Shown: piece after piece, positions 16,870 through 26,000 of the stretch | How the letters are laid out: each line of letters starts with the position of its first letter | How positions within the stretch are numbered: the first letter of the stretch is position 1 | Notes under the pieces: model-generated | What the model was told of the DNA's origin: nothing | What the model saw: only the letters and a program-made list of their open reading frames with translations | Databases searched by the model: none | Position numbers and translations under genes: made by a program | From: Litoribacter ruber | Lineage (GTDB): Bacteria; Bacteroidota; Bacteroidia; Cytophagales; Cyclobacteriaceae | Assembly (NCBI RefSeq): GCF_018500185.1 | Contig: NZ_JAHBGI010000001.1 | Span: 62,001-126,000 of the forward strand | DNA length: 64,000 nucleotides | Direction: 5' to 3'

Positions 16870-16874
16870 GCTTG

Positions 16875-17084
16875 CTAAACTTTCTGCTTTGGGGAAAGCA
16901 GCCAATATAGAATTGGCCCGAAGACCTGTGCCAGGAGAATTATCAGAATCCAGATAATTTTCATGGTAGGGTCGCGGAAATTTGAGCGTACCGCGTCCAC
17001 AAGTGTCATTATCCAGAATACAAGATACAACACCCCAAGTATGCCCCATAAAAACGGAAAACCATCCGGTCCGATTCTAAACAT
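16875..17084 (-). CDS. Small PLDc_N membrane protein, second of a pair
   Basis: 69 residues with two transmembrane helices, about 12-32 and 42-62. The build and 'FGPILYWLLS' end fit the PLDNc (phospholipase D nuclease N-terminal) domain, which occurs alone in small membrane proteins without any nuclease part. It overlaps its upstream paralogue by one base (TAATG), so the two are translated together and may form a hetero-oligomer. Function unknown. Confidence 0.8.
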   Translation of the reverse strand: MFRIGPDGFPFLWGILGVLYLVFWIMTLVDAVRSNFRDPTMKIIWILIILLAQVFGPILYWLLSPKQKV

Positions 17085-17296
17085 TAGTTTTCAGATATTT
17101 TGTTTTCTTTGCTCAACACCCAATACAAAATAGGTCCCACCACCTGAAAGATCACGATGATGACAATCCAAACCACTCGCGATATCTCATCTCTATAATT
17201 TGCCCGGGCAGCATGCACGATGGTGATTATCCAAAATAGCACATACAGAATTCCAAGAACCACTACTGCAGACAAGGAGTGAAAAAATGTTTCCAT
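17084..17296 (-). CDS. Small PLDc_N membrane protein, first of a pair
   Basis: 70 residues with two transmembrane helices, about 8-28 and 40-60, and 'VVGPILYWVLS' near the end, matching the PLDNc domain and its downstream neighbour (shared 'VLYLVFWIMT'-like first helix and 'GPILYW' second helix). The pair is a local duplication of a two-helix membrane protein of unknown function. It faces away from the M14 peptidase gene at 17463. Confidence 0.8.
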   Translation of the reverse strand: METFFHSLSAVVVLGILYVLFWIITIVHAARANYRDEISRVVWIVIIVIFQVVGPILYWVLSKENKISEN

Positions 17297-17462
17297 TTCA
17301 AAGCAGTTAAAAGTTAGTAATCAAGTATTATAGCCATCCAAAATAAAATTCTTCTTTCAAGGATTATAATTTAGCAGCTTGAAGTCCCGTTCCTATTTAT
17401 TAAATCGAAAGGATTATAATATTAGGAAAATTACGGGAATAAAAAAACCTAAAAATTTTATA

Positions 17463-20021
17463 ATGAGAAAAATTTTCAGTCTATTGTTCTGCCTAGTGTT
17501 TGTTCAAGCAAATGCACAGGTGGATTTGGATTATTATTTACAAGGAAATTTCACTTACAAAGAAGAGGTCCCCACGCCCAAGGATGTTTTGGGCTTTCAG
17601 GTGGGAGACTGGCATGTGAGCCACGACCAAGTGGTGATGTACATGAAAGCTGTCGCTGATGCTTCAGAAAGAGTTCAACTCGAAGAATACGCTAGATCGT
17701 ATGAGCAGCGCCCGCTGTTGGTCCTGACGATTACCCATCCGGATAACTTTTCCCGCATCCCCGATATCAAAGCCGACCGAAAGCGGCTTCGTGACTCTAG
17801 GCAATCGGGCAATGTGGATATAGATAACATGCCGATTGTGATGTGGATGGGCTATTCTGTCCACGGAAATGAGCCAAGTGGGGTGAACGCCTCCTTATTG
17901 GCTTTGTATCACTTTGCCGCGGCTCAGGAAATTGAGGAAGACCTCAAGGATATGATCATCCTGCTTGACCCGGCTATTAACCCAGATGGTATTAACAGGT
18001 TTGCTTCTTGGGTCAATTCCCACAAAAGTTACAACATGAACGGCGACCCCAATTCCAGGGAGTTTGATGAAGCTTGGCCGAGAGGGAGAACGAATCATTA
18101 TTGGTTTGACCTTAACCGTGACTGGATGCCGGTTCAGCACCCTGAATCCAGAGGGAGAATCGAAAAAATCCAGGATTGGAAGCCAAATATCGTATTGGAT
18201 TTCCACGAGATGGGCACCAACAGCACTTATTTCTTTCAGCCGGGAATACCTAGTAGAAACCACCCGCTTACACCAAAAAGGAATTTTGAACTGACCGAAA
18301 AAATTGCCCAGTATCATGCCAAACATTTGGATAAAATCGGCTCGCTTTATTATACCCAGGAAAGTTTTGACGATTTTTATTACGGCAAGGGTTCTACTTA
18401 CCCAGACGTACAAGGGGCAGTAGGGATTCTATTTGAGCAGGCTTCCTCTAGAGGCCACCTGCAGGAGAGCGTTTTTGGACCTCTATCCTTCCCGTTCACT
18501 ATCCGCAACCAGTTTACCACCTCGCTTTCCTCTTTTGAGGCGGCCAAGGAAATGCGCCAGGAGATGAATACCTATATGAGGGACTTTTACAAAGATGCAG
18601 CGAGTGAATTTGGCAATGACCCGAACAAAGCCATCATTTTTGGCGATTTGGATGATAAGTCCCGGTCCCACCACCTTGCCGACATGATTTTGCATCATGA
18701 AATTGATCTTTATAAACTAAAGCAGGATATTACTGTAAACGGAAAAGAATTTCAAGCCGAAAAAGCTTTTGTGGTACCGTTGAACCAGCCTCAGTACAAG
18801 CTGATCAAGGGGATGTTTGAGGAGAGGACTGAATTTGAGGACAGCTTGTTCTACGATGTTTCCGCCTGGACCCTGCCCATGGCCTTCAACCTGGATTACA
18901 TGAAATTGAACAGCAGGATTATGAATCTCGCTGAAGTGGAGGAAGTGACTAAAGCGGATTTTGAGATGCCTAAAGGTGAGGTGATTGGAGATTCTGGGGC
19001 ATATGCTTATGCTTTTGAGTGGAGTGAATATTATGCGCCAAAAGCAGCTTATAAATTAATGGAGAAAGGCTACATGCTTCGCGTGAGTCATACTGAGTTT
19101 AATGTTGAAGAGGGGAAATCCTTCAGAAGGGGGACTATCTTGGTCAGCCAAGGCCATGGGGCAGAAGCTGATCCCAATATGCACCAGACGATTCAGAAAA
19201 TAGCCGAGGAAACTGGCGTGGATTTTTACGCCATTGGTTCTGGGTATACCCAAGGAGCTAACTTAGGTTCCCCAAGCATTGATGTGTTAGAAAAACCTTC
19301 CATTGCACTGTTGGTTGATGGCGGAGTGTACAGCAACGAGGCCGGTGAGATCTGGCACTTACTCGACCAGCGTTTTGAAATGCCGATCACGCTGCTGCCG
19401 ATGAAAAACTTTAACCGTACTGACCTTAACCGCTACAATGTAATTGTAATGGCCAACGGAAACTACAGTAGCTTGGGAAAAAACGGCGCGGAAAAACTTA
19501 AGGACTGGGCTTCGGCTGGCAATACCGTGATCGCCAGAGGGAATGCTTTGACTTGGTTAAACCAGCAGGATGTGGCAAAATTTTCCTTCAAGGATGAAAA
19601 AGAAGAGAAGCCGGCGGAGCAACTCAGTTATGCAGATATGAGAAACACCACGGGAGCTCAAGTTACAGGTGGAGCTATTTTCAATGTAAAATTGGACACT
19701 ACCCACCCGGTAAACTATGGTTACTACAAGCCTGAAATGTACACCTTCAGAAGCAGTAACCAATTCATGGAGCTTTCTGACAACCCGTATGCCAACCCGG
19801 TTGTCTACACGGATGAGCCTTTAGCTTCTGGATATGTTTTTCCTGCCAACTTGGAAAAAATGAAGAACACTGGTGGGGTTAGGGTAGCCTCCGTGGGAAG
19901 GGGCCGTGTGGTCGGATTTGTTGATAATCCAAACTTCAGAGCATTTTGGTTTGGAACCAACAAACTGTTTATGAACTCGATTTTCTTCGGGCAGACCATC
20001 AGCCCGCAGTCAGCCCGATAA
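17463..20021 (+). CDS. Secreted M14-family zinc carboxypeptidase
   Basis: 852 residues from the ATG at 17463, which starts a signal peptide ending near NAQ; an in-frame codon at 17379 would add 28 unlikely residues. The M14 domain shows its zinc ligands in 'VHGNEPSG' (His134 and Glu137) and 'DFHEMGTN' (His248). The Glu of 'GILFEQASSRG' (Glu325) fits the general-base position. After about residue 400 comes a large C-terminal part of several hundred residues, common in Bacteroidota members and perhaps including a glutamine amidotransferase-like fold. Likely a periplasmic or exported peptidase that trims peptides or cell-wall stems. Confidence 0.9.
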   Translation: MRKIFSLLFCLVFVQANAQVDLDYYLQGNFTYKEEVPTPKDVLGFQVGDWHVSHDQVVMYMKAVADASERVQLEEYARSYEQRPLLVLTITHPDNFSRIPDIKADRKRLRDSRQSGNVDIDNMPIVMWMGYSVHGNEPSGVNASLLALYHFAAAQEIEEDLKDMIILLDPAINPDGINRFASWVNSHKSYNMNGDPNSREFDEAWPRGRTNHYWFDLNRDWMPVQHPESRGRIEKIQDWKPNIVLDFHEMGTNSTYFFQPGIPSRNHPLTPKRNFELTEKIAQYHAKHLDKIGSLYYTQESFDDFYYGKGSTYPDVQGAVGILFEQASSRGHLQESVFGPLSFPFTIRNQFTTSLSSFEAAKEMRQEMNTYMRDFYKDAASEFGNDPNKAIIFGDLDDKSRSHHLADMILHHEIDLYKLKQDITVNGKEFQAEKAFVVPLNQPQYKLIKGMFEERTEFEDSLFYDVSAWTLPMAFNLDYMKLNSRIMNLAEVEEVTKADFEMPKGEVIGDSGAYAYAFEWSEYYAPKAAYKLMEKGYMLRVSHTEFNVEEGKSFRRGTILVSQGHGAEADPNMHQTIQKIAEETGVDFYAIGSGYTQGANLGSPSIDVLEKPSIALLVDGGVYSNEAGEIWHLLDQRFEMPITLLPMKNFNRTDLNRYNVIVMANGNYSSLGKNGAEKLKDWASAGNTVIARGNALTWLNQQDVAKFSFKDEKEEKPAEQLSYADMRNTTGAQVTGGAIFNVKLDTTHPVNYGYYKPEMYTFRSSNQFMELSDNPYANPVVYTDEPLASGYVFPANLEKMKNTGGVRVASVGRGRVVGFVDNPNFRAFWFGTNKLFMNSIFFGQTISPQSAR

Positions 20022-20040
20022 TTCTAGCACTATTTTGGAT

Positions 20041-20080
20041 AAAAGAGCATTGGAGCGAAAGTTTCAATGCTCTTTTCTTT
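20041..20080 (+). terminator. Terminator after the M14 peptidase
   Basis: The 12-bp stem AAAAGAGCATTG/CAATGCTCTTTT (20041-20052 and 20065-20076) with a 12-base loop is followed by CTTT. Confidence 0.85.
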
Positions 20081-20183
20081 CAACCGGGGTGGAGGCTAAT
20101 TATACTTTCAAAAACCGGATTGATGGAGGTTCTTTTTCATTTTTGTAATAAAAGGTTTAATTTGCATCGAATTTGTCCGTAAA

Positions 20184-20687
20184 ATGATCCAGAAATTATT
20201 CCCCTTAGATAAAAATTACATTCTGCGTCAGGCCCAAGCGAGTTTGGAGCCCCAGCTGCTTGATGTGATGGTAACGGAGCTGAAGGCTTCCTATACCCGA
20301 CTTTTTAATCCATTAGGATTGATGGACAATACTTACCGCCAGATTATGGAAACGGCGGAATTTCCAAAAGACCGCATTCAGGTGATTTACAACCAGCTTG
20401 CCGGTATTTACCGCTACAAGTTTGGAGACAACCAGCTTGAATTGTTGTTCGATGGCCGTTCCCATTTGGAGAAATATCAGGACGACTGGGCTGCTCAATT
20501 TGTCATGTGGTTGAGAGAACTTGGCCAGCATGAATCCTATGTGAAGACCATGTTGAGGATGACATTGCTATTCGATACGGAAAGCAGGGCTGAATTCTCT
20601 GAAAACCGCTGCAAGAGCTTCATCAACGAATATTTTGCCCTAAAGATCGTCAAGAGAAAAGGCGAACTCAAGTTAAAATCAGCCTAA
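20184..20687 (+). CDS. Conserved-looking hypothetical protein
   Basis: 167 residues with no signal peptide or membrane segment; soluble and mostly helical. A run such as 'QLLDVMVTELKASYTRLFNP' near the start and a basic Lys-rich tail stand out. I do not recognise a family. The stop lies 6 bases before the ATG of the RsmF-type methyltransferase, so the two are probably co-transcribed, which hints at a link to ribosome or RNA biology but no more. Confidence 0.75.
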   Translation: MIQKLFPLDKNYILRQAQASLEPQLLDVMVTELKASYTRLFNPLGLMDNTYRQIMETAEFPKDRIQVIYNQLAGIYRYKFGDNQLELLFDGRSHLEKYQDDWAAQFVMWLRELGQHESYVKTMLRMTLLFDTESRAEFSENRCKSFINEYFALKIVKRKGELKLKSA

Positions 20688-20693
20688 TCCATA

Positions 20694-22073
20694 ATGTCAG
20701 AAGCCTCCAATAAGCTTCCCTCAGCATTTAAGCGTACCATTCAAGAGCAACTCGGGGCTGAGGAAAGCCAGGAGTTTTTCCAGGCCTTGGAAGGCAATCC
20801 CCAAACTTCCATCAGGACCAACCCCTACAAATGGAATGCGGATAATCCCCCCGGTCTGCCAGTTCCGTGGGCCACCCATGGATACTTTCTCAAAAGTAGG
20901 CCCTCATTTACCCTTGACCCGCTATTCCACGCCGGGGCATATTATGTTCAGGAGTCTTCCTCCATGTTCATTTCCCATATTTTGGAAAGCGTAAACGCCC
21001 CCAAAGGCATTTACCTGGATCTCTGTGCCGCACCCGGGGGCAAATCGACCTTGCTTAGCAGCTATTTGGGCAACGACGGCCTGTTGGTAGCCAATGAGGT
21101 CATCAAGTCCCGGGCTAACATTCTCAAAGAAAACGTGATCAAGTGGGGCCTGGGCAATACGGTGGTTACCAATAATGACCCTTCCCACTTTGAAGACTTG
21201 GAGGGCTTTTTCGATCTTTTGGTGATTGACGCCCCCTGCTCTGGGGAGGGAATGTTTCGCAAGGATGCGCAGGCAAGAAACGAATGGTCTCCTGAGCATG
21301 TGGAAATCTGCGCAGCCAGGCAGGAACGCATTCTTAATGCCACAGGTGCGCTGGTGGCAGCAGGCGGTTATCTTCTTTTCAGCACCTGTACTTTCAACGA
21401 AAAGGAAAACGAGGAAAACCTCCGATACCTCACCGAAGAATTTGCCTTTGAGCCGGTAAGGATTTCTATTCAGCCAGAATGGGGGATAGTGGAAACTGAA
21501 GTGGAGGTTGAGGGTCAGACATATTTTGGATATAGATTCTATCCCCACAAAGTGCAGGGGGAAGGCTTTTTTATCACCGTCCTCAGGCGGCCGGATGATG
21601 CCTATGTTTTGCCAGTCAAAAAGCAGAAAGATTTCAAACACCCTTTTCTTTCGCGCAGCGGACAAAAGGAGAAAGTCAAGGAGTTATTGGGATTGGAGAA
21701 TGAATTTGAGTTTTACGAACTCAAAGGAAGCCTTTTTCTAATGGACAGTTGGTATGCCCCACATTTTGAGCAATTGACAAAAAGCCTGAATGTGAAATAC
21801 TTCGGAGTGGAGTTGGGAAAAGTCAGCGGCGAACAGTTTCTGCCTACCCATGAATTTGCCCTTAGCCTAATTGAGAAGAAAGGTTTTTCAAAATTGGAGC
21901 TGACTAGGGAGCAAGCCCTCAGCTATCTGCGCAAGGAGGATTTTGAGCTGCCTACTTCGGAAGAAGGCTGGCATCTGGTTACATTTGAAACACTTCCGCT
22001 GGGCTGGATAAAAAATATCGGGAACCGTGTCAACAATTATTACCCGAAGGACTGGCGAATCCGGATGAAATGA
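20694..22073 (+). CDS. RsmF/NOP2-type RNA m5C methyltransferase
   Basis: 459 residues. The SAM-binding motif is 'LDLCAAPGGKSTLL' near residue 105. The two catalytic Cys motifs are 'DAPCSGEGMF' (Pro-Cys) and 'FSTCTFN' (Thr-Cys), the mark of Nol1/Nop2/Sun RNA cytosine-C5 methyltransferases. The C-terminal 130 residues form the RsmF-like extension. By family it methylates a cytosine in 16S rRNA; which one cannot be read from sequence. Follows a hypothetical gene with 6 bases between. Confidence 0.9.
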   Translation: MSEASNKLPSAFKRTIQEQLGAEESQEFFQALEGNPQTSIRTNPYKWNADNPPGLPVPWATHGYFLKSRPSFTLDPLFHAGAYYVQESSSMFISHILESVNAPKGIYLDLCAAPGGKSTLLSSYLGNDGLLVANEVIKSRANILKENVIKWGLGNTVVTNNDPSHFEDLEGFFDLLVIDAPCSGEGMFRKDAQARNEWSPEHVEICAARQERILNATGALVAAGGYLLFSTCTFNEKENEENLRYLTEEFAFEPVRISIQPEWGIVETEVEVEGQTYFGYRFYPHKVQGEGFFITVLRRPDDAYVLPVKKQKDFKHPFLSRSGQKEKVKELLGLENEFEFYELKGSLFLMDSWYAPHFEQLTKSLNVKYFGVELGKVSGEQFLPTHEFALSLIEKKGFSKLELTREQALSYLRKEDFELPTSEEGWHLVTFETLPLGWIKNIGNRVNNYYPKDWRIRMK

Positions 22074-22164
22074 TATAAAATTTAATTATCCGCGATAATG
22101 CCATTAGCCAATTTCTTTTGATTGGCGGGACGGAAGACCGAAGAAATCTGCGGATTATATTAAA

Positions 22165-22198
22165 TAAAAATGGGAAACCGATTGGCTTCCCGTTTTGT
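22165..22198. terminator. Bidirectional terminator between the methyltransferase and hflX
   Basis: A hairpin with stem GGGAA…TTCCC (22172-22191, further pairing inside) is flanked by AAATAAAAA on one side and GTTTTG on the other. It lies just beyond the hflX stop and can serve both convergent genes. Confidence 0.75.
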
Positions 22199-22203
22199 CA
22201 ATT

Positions 22204-23469
22204 CTATTCCATGTCCCTGAATTGTGAAAGGTCAATAGTCTCGTCTTCGAGGTAGTTAGGGTAGATTTTTATGTGATGCTTTTTAACTTCATCCACCAAG
22301 CTATATCTCAGTTTTTCAATATTTGTACCGTCTTCAGCGGCCATAAATACCGGCGGAATCCCCATTTTCTTAGTGTAACTCTCCTCAAGCTTATCGAAGT
22401 CCAAGAAATTGGCTTCCTCGATTTCGTGCTCCGTCATATGAAGAAGTTCTTCCTCGGAAGGCATTTTGGGCACCAAGTCGATTTTATTGAACACCAAAAT
22501 GGTAGGCTTGTTGGAAACGCCTATCTCAGTCAAGGTTTGGTTTACCACATTGATATGATCCTCAAAGTTGGGATGGGAAATGTCCACCACATGCACCAGA
22601 ATATCGGCCTCCCGGATCTCATCCAATGTGGATTTGAAGGATTCGATCAGGTGGGTGGGGAGTTTTCTGATAAAACCTACCGTATCGGAAAGCAAAAATG
22701 GAATGTTTTCCAAAACCACCTTTCTTACTGTCGCATCCACCGTAGCGAAAAGTTTATCCTCAGCCAATACATCAGCCTTGGTCATCAGGCGCATCAGGGT
22801 GCTTTTACCCACGTTGGTATATCCTACCAAGGCGACCCTAACTATACCTTTCCGTCCTTTACGCTGGGTTTCCCCCTGCTTTTCGATTTTCTTTAGCTTG
22901 TCTTTGAGCAGGGTGATCTGGTTTCGGATATCCCTTTTATCTGTTTCGATTTCCTTTTCACCGGCACCACCCCTAGTGGCCGTACCGCCTCGCTGCCTTT
23001 CCAAGTGGGTCCACATCCGGGTCAGTCTTGGCAAAAGGTATTGATACCGGGCCAGTTCCACTTGGGTCTTTGCCTGGGCCGTTTGCGCTCTTTTCAGAAA
23101 GATATCCAAGATCAAAAGTGAACGGTCGTAAACCTTCACTTTCAGCTCATTTTCCAAGTTTCTCATCTGGGAGGCCGAAAGATCGTCATCAAAGATCACC
23201 ATGTCCACCTCAAAATGCTTGACGTAGGCCTGGATTTCCTCAAGCTTACCGGAGCCCACAAAAGTGCGTACATCCGGCCTTTCCATTCTTTGGGTAAACC
23301 TATAAACGGCACGGGCACCGAGCGTTTCGGTCAGGAAGGCCAGCTCGTCCAGATATTCTTGGGCCTGCTGCTCGCTTTGGTTTTGATGGATCAATCCTAC
23401 CAATACCGCCGTTTCCTCTACGGGGGCGGTATCATAGAGTTTTTTTAATTTTCGAGAATATTTACTCAT
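22204..23469 (-). CDS. hflX: Ribosome-associated GTPase HflX
   Basis: 421 residues. The N-terminal HflX domain (about 20-190) includes 'FVGSGKLEEIQAYV' and the Gly-rich linker 'RQRGGTATRGGAGEKEIE'. The GTPase domain has G1 'GYTNVGKSTLM', G3 'DTVGFIRKLP' and G4 'NKIDL'. HflX binds stalled or hibernating 70S ribosomes and splits them during heat or antibiotic stress. Monocistronic by context. Confidence 0.95.
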   Translation of the reverse strand: MSKYSRKLKKLYDTAPVEETAVLVGLIHQNQSEQQAQEYLDELAFLTETLGARAVYRFTQRMERPDVRTFVGSGKLEEIQAYVKHFEVDMVIFDDDLSASQMRNLENELKVKVYDRSLLILDIFLKRAQTAQAKTQVELARYQYLLPRLTRMWTHLERQRGGTATRGGAGEKEIETDKRDIRNQITLLKDKLKKIEKQGETQRKGRKGIVRVALVGYTNVGKSTLMRLMTKADVLAEDKLFATVDATVRKVVLENIPFLLSDTVGFIRKLPTHLIESFKSTLDEIREADILVHVVDISHPNFEDHINVVNQTLTEIGVSNKPTILVFNKIDLVPKMPSEEELLHMTEHEIEEANFLDFDKLEESYTKKMGIPPVFMAAEDGTNIEKLRYSLVDEVKKHHIKIYPNYLEDETIDLSQFRDME

Positions 23470-23552
23470 TTACTATATTTACAGTCTATTAAATTGGGCT
23501 TGTGCCCACATGGTAAGGATAACAATAAAAATACCACTTACATTCCCCTTGG

Positions 23553-23582
23553 TTGCAAATCTTCGGTAGAATGTTAGCTTTG
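23553..23582 (+). promoter_or_regulatory. Promoter before rfbC (-33 TTG, -7 TAGCTTTG)
   Basis: TTG at 23553-23555, a 19-base spacer, then TAGCTTTG (23575-23582) matches the Bacteroidota TAnnTTTG promoter well. It lies 41 bases before the rfbC ATG and so drives the rfbC-phosphatase-epimerase unit. Confidence 0.6.
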
Positions 23583-23623
23583 TGTACATAAAGTTAAGGC
23601 TCTTTTTCGCATTTTTGTTCAGC

Positions 23624-24175
23624 ATGGAAATAAAACAAGTCTTCATACAAGGAGTTTATGAAATCTACCCTAGGGCTTTTTCGGATGAGCGGGGGTATTT
23701 TTTGGAGGTTTTCCGCGAGGATCTGCTCCGGAAAAATGGAATCGCGGAAACCTGGGTGCAGGAAAACCAGTCTTTTTCCAAGAAAGGCACCATCAGGGGG
23801 CTGCATTTCCAGAAAGAGCCTTTCGCCCAGGCCAAGTTGGCCCGGGTGATCGTAGGCAAAGTTTGGGAAGTATGTGTGGATTTGCGAAAAAACTCACCTA
23901 CTTTTGGCATGCATCATGCGGTTGTCCTGGATGATCAACAGCATAACATGCTTTATTTGCCGGCCGGATTTGCCCACGGCTTTGCTGCTTTGGAAGACAC
24001 CGTCTTTAGTTACCGCTGCAGCAATCATTACAACAAGGAATCAGAAGGGGGAGTCATTTGGGACGATGCTGATCTGGCAATAGATTGGCAGGTGGAAAAC
24101 CCTATTCTTTCTGATAAGGATATCTTGTTGCCAAGTTTAAAGGAATTTGTAAAAGATAGTGGAGGAGGACTTTGA
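23624..24175 (+). CDS. rfbC: dTDP-4-dehydrorhamnose 3,5-epimerase
   Basis: 183 residues from the ATG at 23624. An earlier GTG at 23582 falls inside the promoter -7 element and is rejected. It epimerises C3 and C5 of dTDP-4-dehydro-6-deoxyglucose in dTDP-L-rhamnose synthesis. Catalytic His61 in 'TIRGLHFQ', Lys71 in 'AKLARV' and Tyr130 in 'VFSYRCS' are present; 'YLPAGFAHGF' is the conserved cupin strand. No rfbA, rfbB or rfbD is nearby, so the rest of the pathway lies elsewhere. It overlaps the next gene by one base. Confidence 0.95.
   Translation: MEIKQVFIQGVYEIYPRAFSDERGYFLEVFREDLLRKNGIAETWVQENQSFSKKGTIRGLHFQKEPFAQAKLARVIVGKVWEVCVDLRKNSPTFGMHHAVVLDDQQHNMLYLPAGFAHGFAALEDTVFSYRCSNHYNKESEGGVIWDDADLAIDWQVENPILSDKDILLPSLKEFVKDSGGGL
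24161..24168 (+). promoter_or_regulatory. Strong Shine-Dalgarno site that sets the phosphatase start
   Basis: GGAGGAGG lies 6 bases before the ATG at 24175, inside the last codons of rfbC. Such a site is unusual for this organism, whose other starts mostly lack one. It picks 24175 over the in-frame TTG at 24172. Confidence 0.6.
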
Positions 24176-24924
24176 TGTCATTATTAGACTTATTATTAGG
24201 ATCGGGAACAAAACAACGTGAAGCGCTTGATTTAAGCTGGTTGGGGGTGGATATGCATTCCCATCTGATCCCAGGAATCGACGATGGTTCCCAGAGTATG
24301 GATGAATCGATTACCATGATCGGCCGGCTGGTGAAGCTGGGCATCAAGAAGATCATCACTACTCCCCATATCATGACCGAGTTTTACAAAAACTCTCCAG
24401 GTACCATTCTTACCGGTCTGGATGACCTTCGGGCCGCGCTCAAAGCATACGATGTGGATGTGGAGATCGAGGCCGCTGCCGAGTACTATTTGGATGAGAT
24501 TTTCATGCAAAAAGTGGAGGCCGGGGAAAAGCTCCTAACCATGGGTGGCCAATACGTGCTGGTGGAAACCGGCTTTATGAGCAAGCCTCAGATGCTTTTG
24601 GAAAGCTTTTTTGCCCTGGAGCTTCAAGGATACACCCCCATCTTTGCCCATCCAGAGAGATATCTTTACCTTCACAATGACGAAAAGCTCCTCAAATCCC
24701 TAATGGATCGTGGTATTCTCTTTCAGGCCAATTTGCTATCCTACACAGGGTATTACGGAAAAGCCGTCAAAAAATTTGCAGAAAGGCTCGTAGATGCCAA
24801 GCAGGTGATGCTGCTGGGAACCGATGCCCATAACATCAAATACCTGGATGCGCTAGAGGACCTCACCATGCACAAATATTATCACAAACTCAGAGCCCTT
24901 CCGCTGCTGAACAGCTCCCTATGA
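24175..24924 (+). CDS. CpsB/YwqE-type tyrosine-protein phosphatase (PHP fold)
   Basis: 249 residues. The PHP-type metal site begins with 'GVDMHSHLIPGIDDGS' (His28 and His30), with later metal ligands in 'TTPHIM', 'FAHPERY' and 'LGTDAHN'. Enzymes of this family remove phosphate from tyrosines of bacterial tyrosine kinases that govern capsule and exopolysaccharide length. The gene overlaps rfbC by one base and the epimerase by four (ATGA), so the three act as one operon, probably in surface polysaccharide production. The cognate kinase is not in the window. Confidence 0.9.
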   Translation: MSLLDLLLGSGTKQREALDLSWLGVDMHSHLIPGIDDGSQSMDESITMIGRLVKLGIKKIITTPHIMTEFYKNSPGTILTGLDDLRAALKAYDVDVEIEAAAEYYLDEIFMQKVEAGEKLLTMGGQYVLVETGFMSKPQMLLESFFALELQGYTPIFAHPERYLYLHNDEKLLKSLMDRGILFQANLLSYTGYYGKAVKKFAERLVDAKQVMLLGTDAHNIKYLDALEDLTMHKYYHKLRALPLLNSSL

Positions 24925-25895
24925 AAATATTGATTACTGGCATCACGGGTCTGTTTGGAAGTTACCTAGCCAAGACGTTTCTGCCTTTAGGTGAAATCCA
25001 TGGATTAAAGCGTGCAGAAAGCAAACTTGATCTACTCGCTGAAATCAATGAACAAATTCATTGGCATGAAGGCGATATCAACGATTACCAGTCAATGGAA
25101 GAGGCATTTGAGGGCATGGATGTGGTCATCCATTCTGCGGGGATGGTGTCGTTCCGCAACGGTGACGAGGAGAAGCTTTTGAAAGTCAACGTGGAGGGTA
25201 CTGCCAATGTGGTCAATGTGATGCTGGGCCAAGGGATCAAAAAGTTGATTCATGTGAGTTCAGTTGCCGCTATTGGGCGCAATCCCGAGAAGATGCTGAT
25301 GGACGAGCGGGAAAAATGGGTCACCTCTGACCTAAATACCCCATATGCCATTTCAAAATACCTGGGAGAGCTTGAGGCCTGGCGAGGCGCCCAGGAGGGG
25401 CTTGAAGTTATAGTGGTAAACCCATCCGTTCTTTTGGGCAAAGTCGATGATAACAGAAGCAGCTCGGCCATTTATGAATATGTGCTCCAGGAAAAGAAAT
25501 TCTTTCCTAAGGGAAATGTGAACTATATAGATGTAAGAGATGCGGCTAAGATTACCGCAGAGCTGTTTCAGAAGAACGTCTGGGGAGAAAGGTTTATTCT
25601 TAACAAGGAAGGCATTTCTTACGCTGAATTTTTTAAATCCACCGCTGAGGTGTTGGATAGGAAAGCCCCCAAGTGGCCGGTTCCGAGCAGGTTGATAAGG
25701 TTTGCCGATTACTTCTTCAAAATTAAAGGCCTGTTCACCCAAAATGCCCCCAGCTTCAGCAAAAAAGCGGTCAGAGCAGCCCAGTTTCCCATAGTTTTTA
25801 ACAATGCAAAAGTCGGGAAGCTCCTCAACTTTCGATATACGCCCCTAAAGGAGACCTTGGAGTGGGCCCGAAGTGAACGAAAACAACTTGGCTGA
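24921..25895 (+). CDS. NAD-dependent epimerase/dehydratase family protein
   Basis: 324 residues. An extended short-chain dehydrogenase fold has the nucleotide motif 'ITGITGLFGSYLA' (residues 5-17), 'VIHSAGMVS', and the catalytic pair in 'TPYAISKYLGE' (Tyr-x-x-x-Lys). Later variable parts give no substrate. The best fit is a nucleoside-diphosphate-sugar or dihydroflavonol-reductase-like oxidoreductase. It overlaps the phosphatase stop by ATGA and ends the rfbC operon. Confidence 0.9.
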   Translation: MKILITGITGLFGSYLAKTFLPLGEIHGLKRAESKLDLLAEINEQIHWHEGDINDYQSMEEAFEGMDVVIHSAGMVSFRNGDEEKLLKVNVEGTANVVNVMLGQGIKKLIHVSSVAAIGRNPEKMLMDEREKWVTSDLNTPYAISKYLGELEAWRGAQEGLEVIVVNPSVLLGKVDDNRSSSAIYEYVLQEKKFFPKGNVNYIDVRDAAKITAELFQKNVWGERFILNKEGISYAEFFKSTAEVLDRKAPKWPVPSRLIRFADYFFKIKGLFTQNAPSFSKKAVRAAQFPIVFNNAKVGKLLNFRYTPLKETLEWARSERKQLG

Positions 25896-26000
25896 GGTTT
25901 TGTGATTTGGATTAATAGGCCCAGGTAAAAATTAACCATGGCTTGTTAGGGGGTATCAATTTTATTGGTATCTTAATGACTATATTCTAAATTACTTTCG

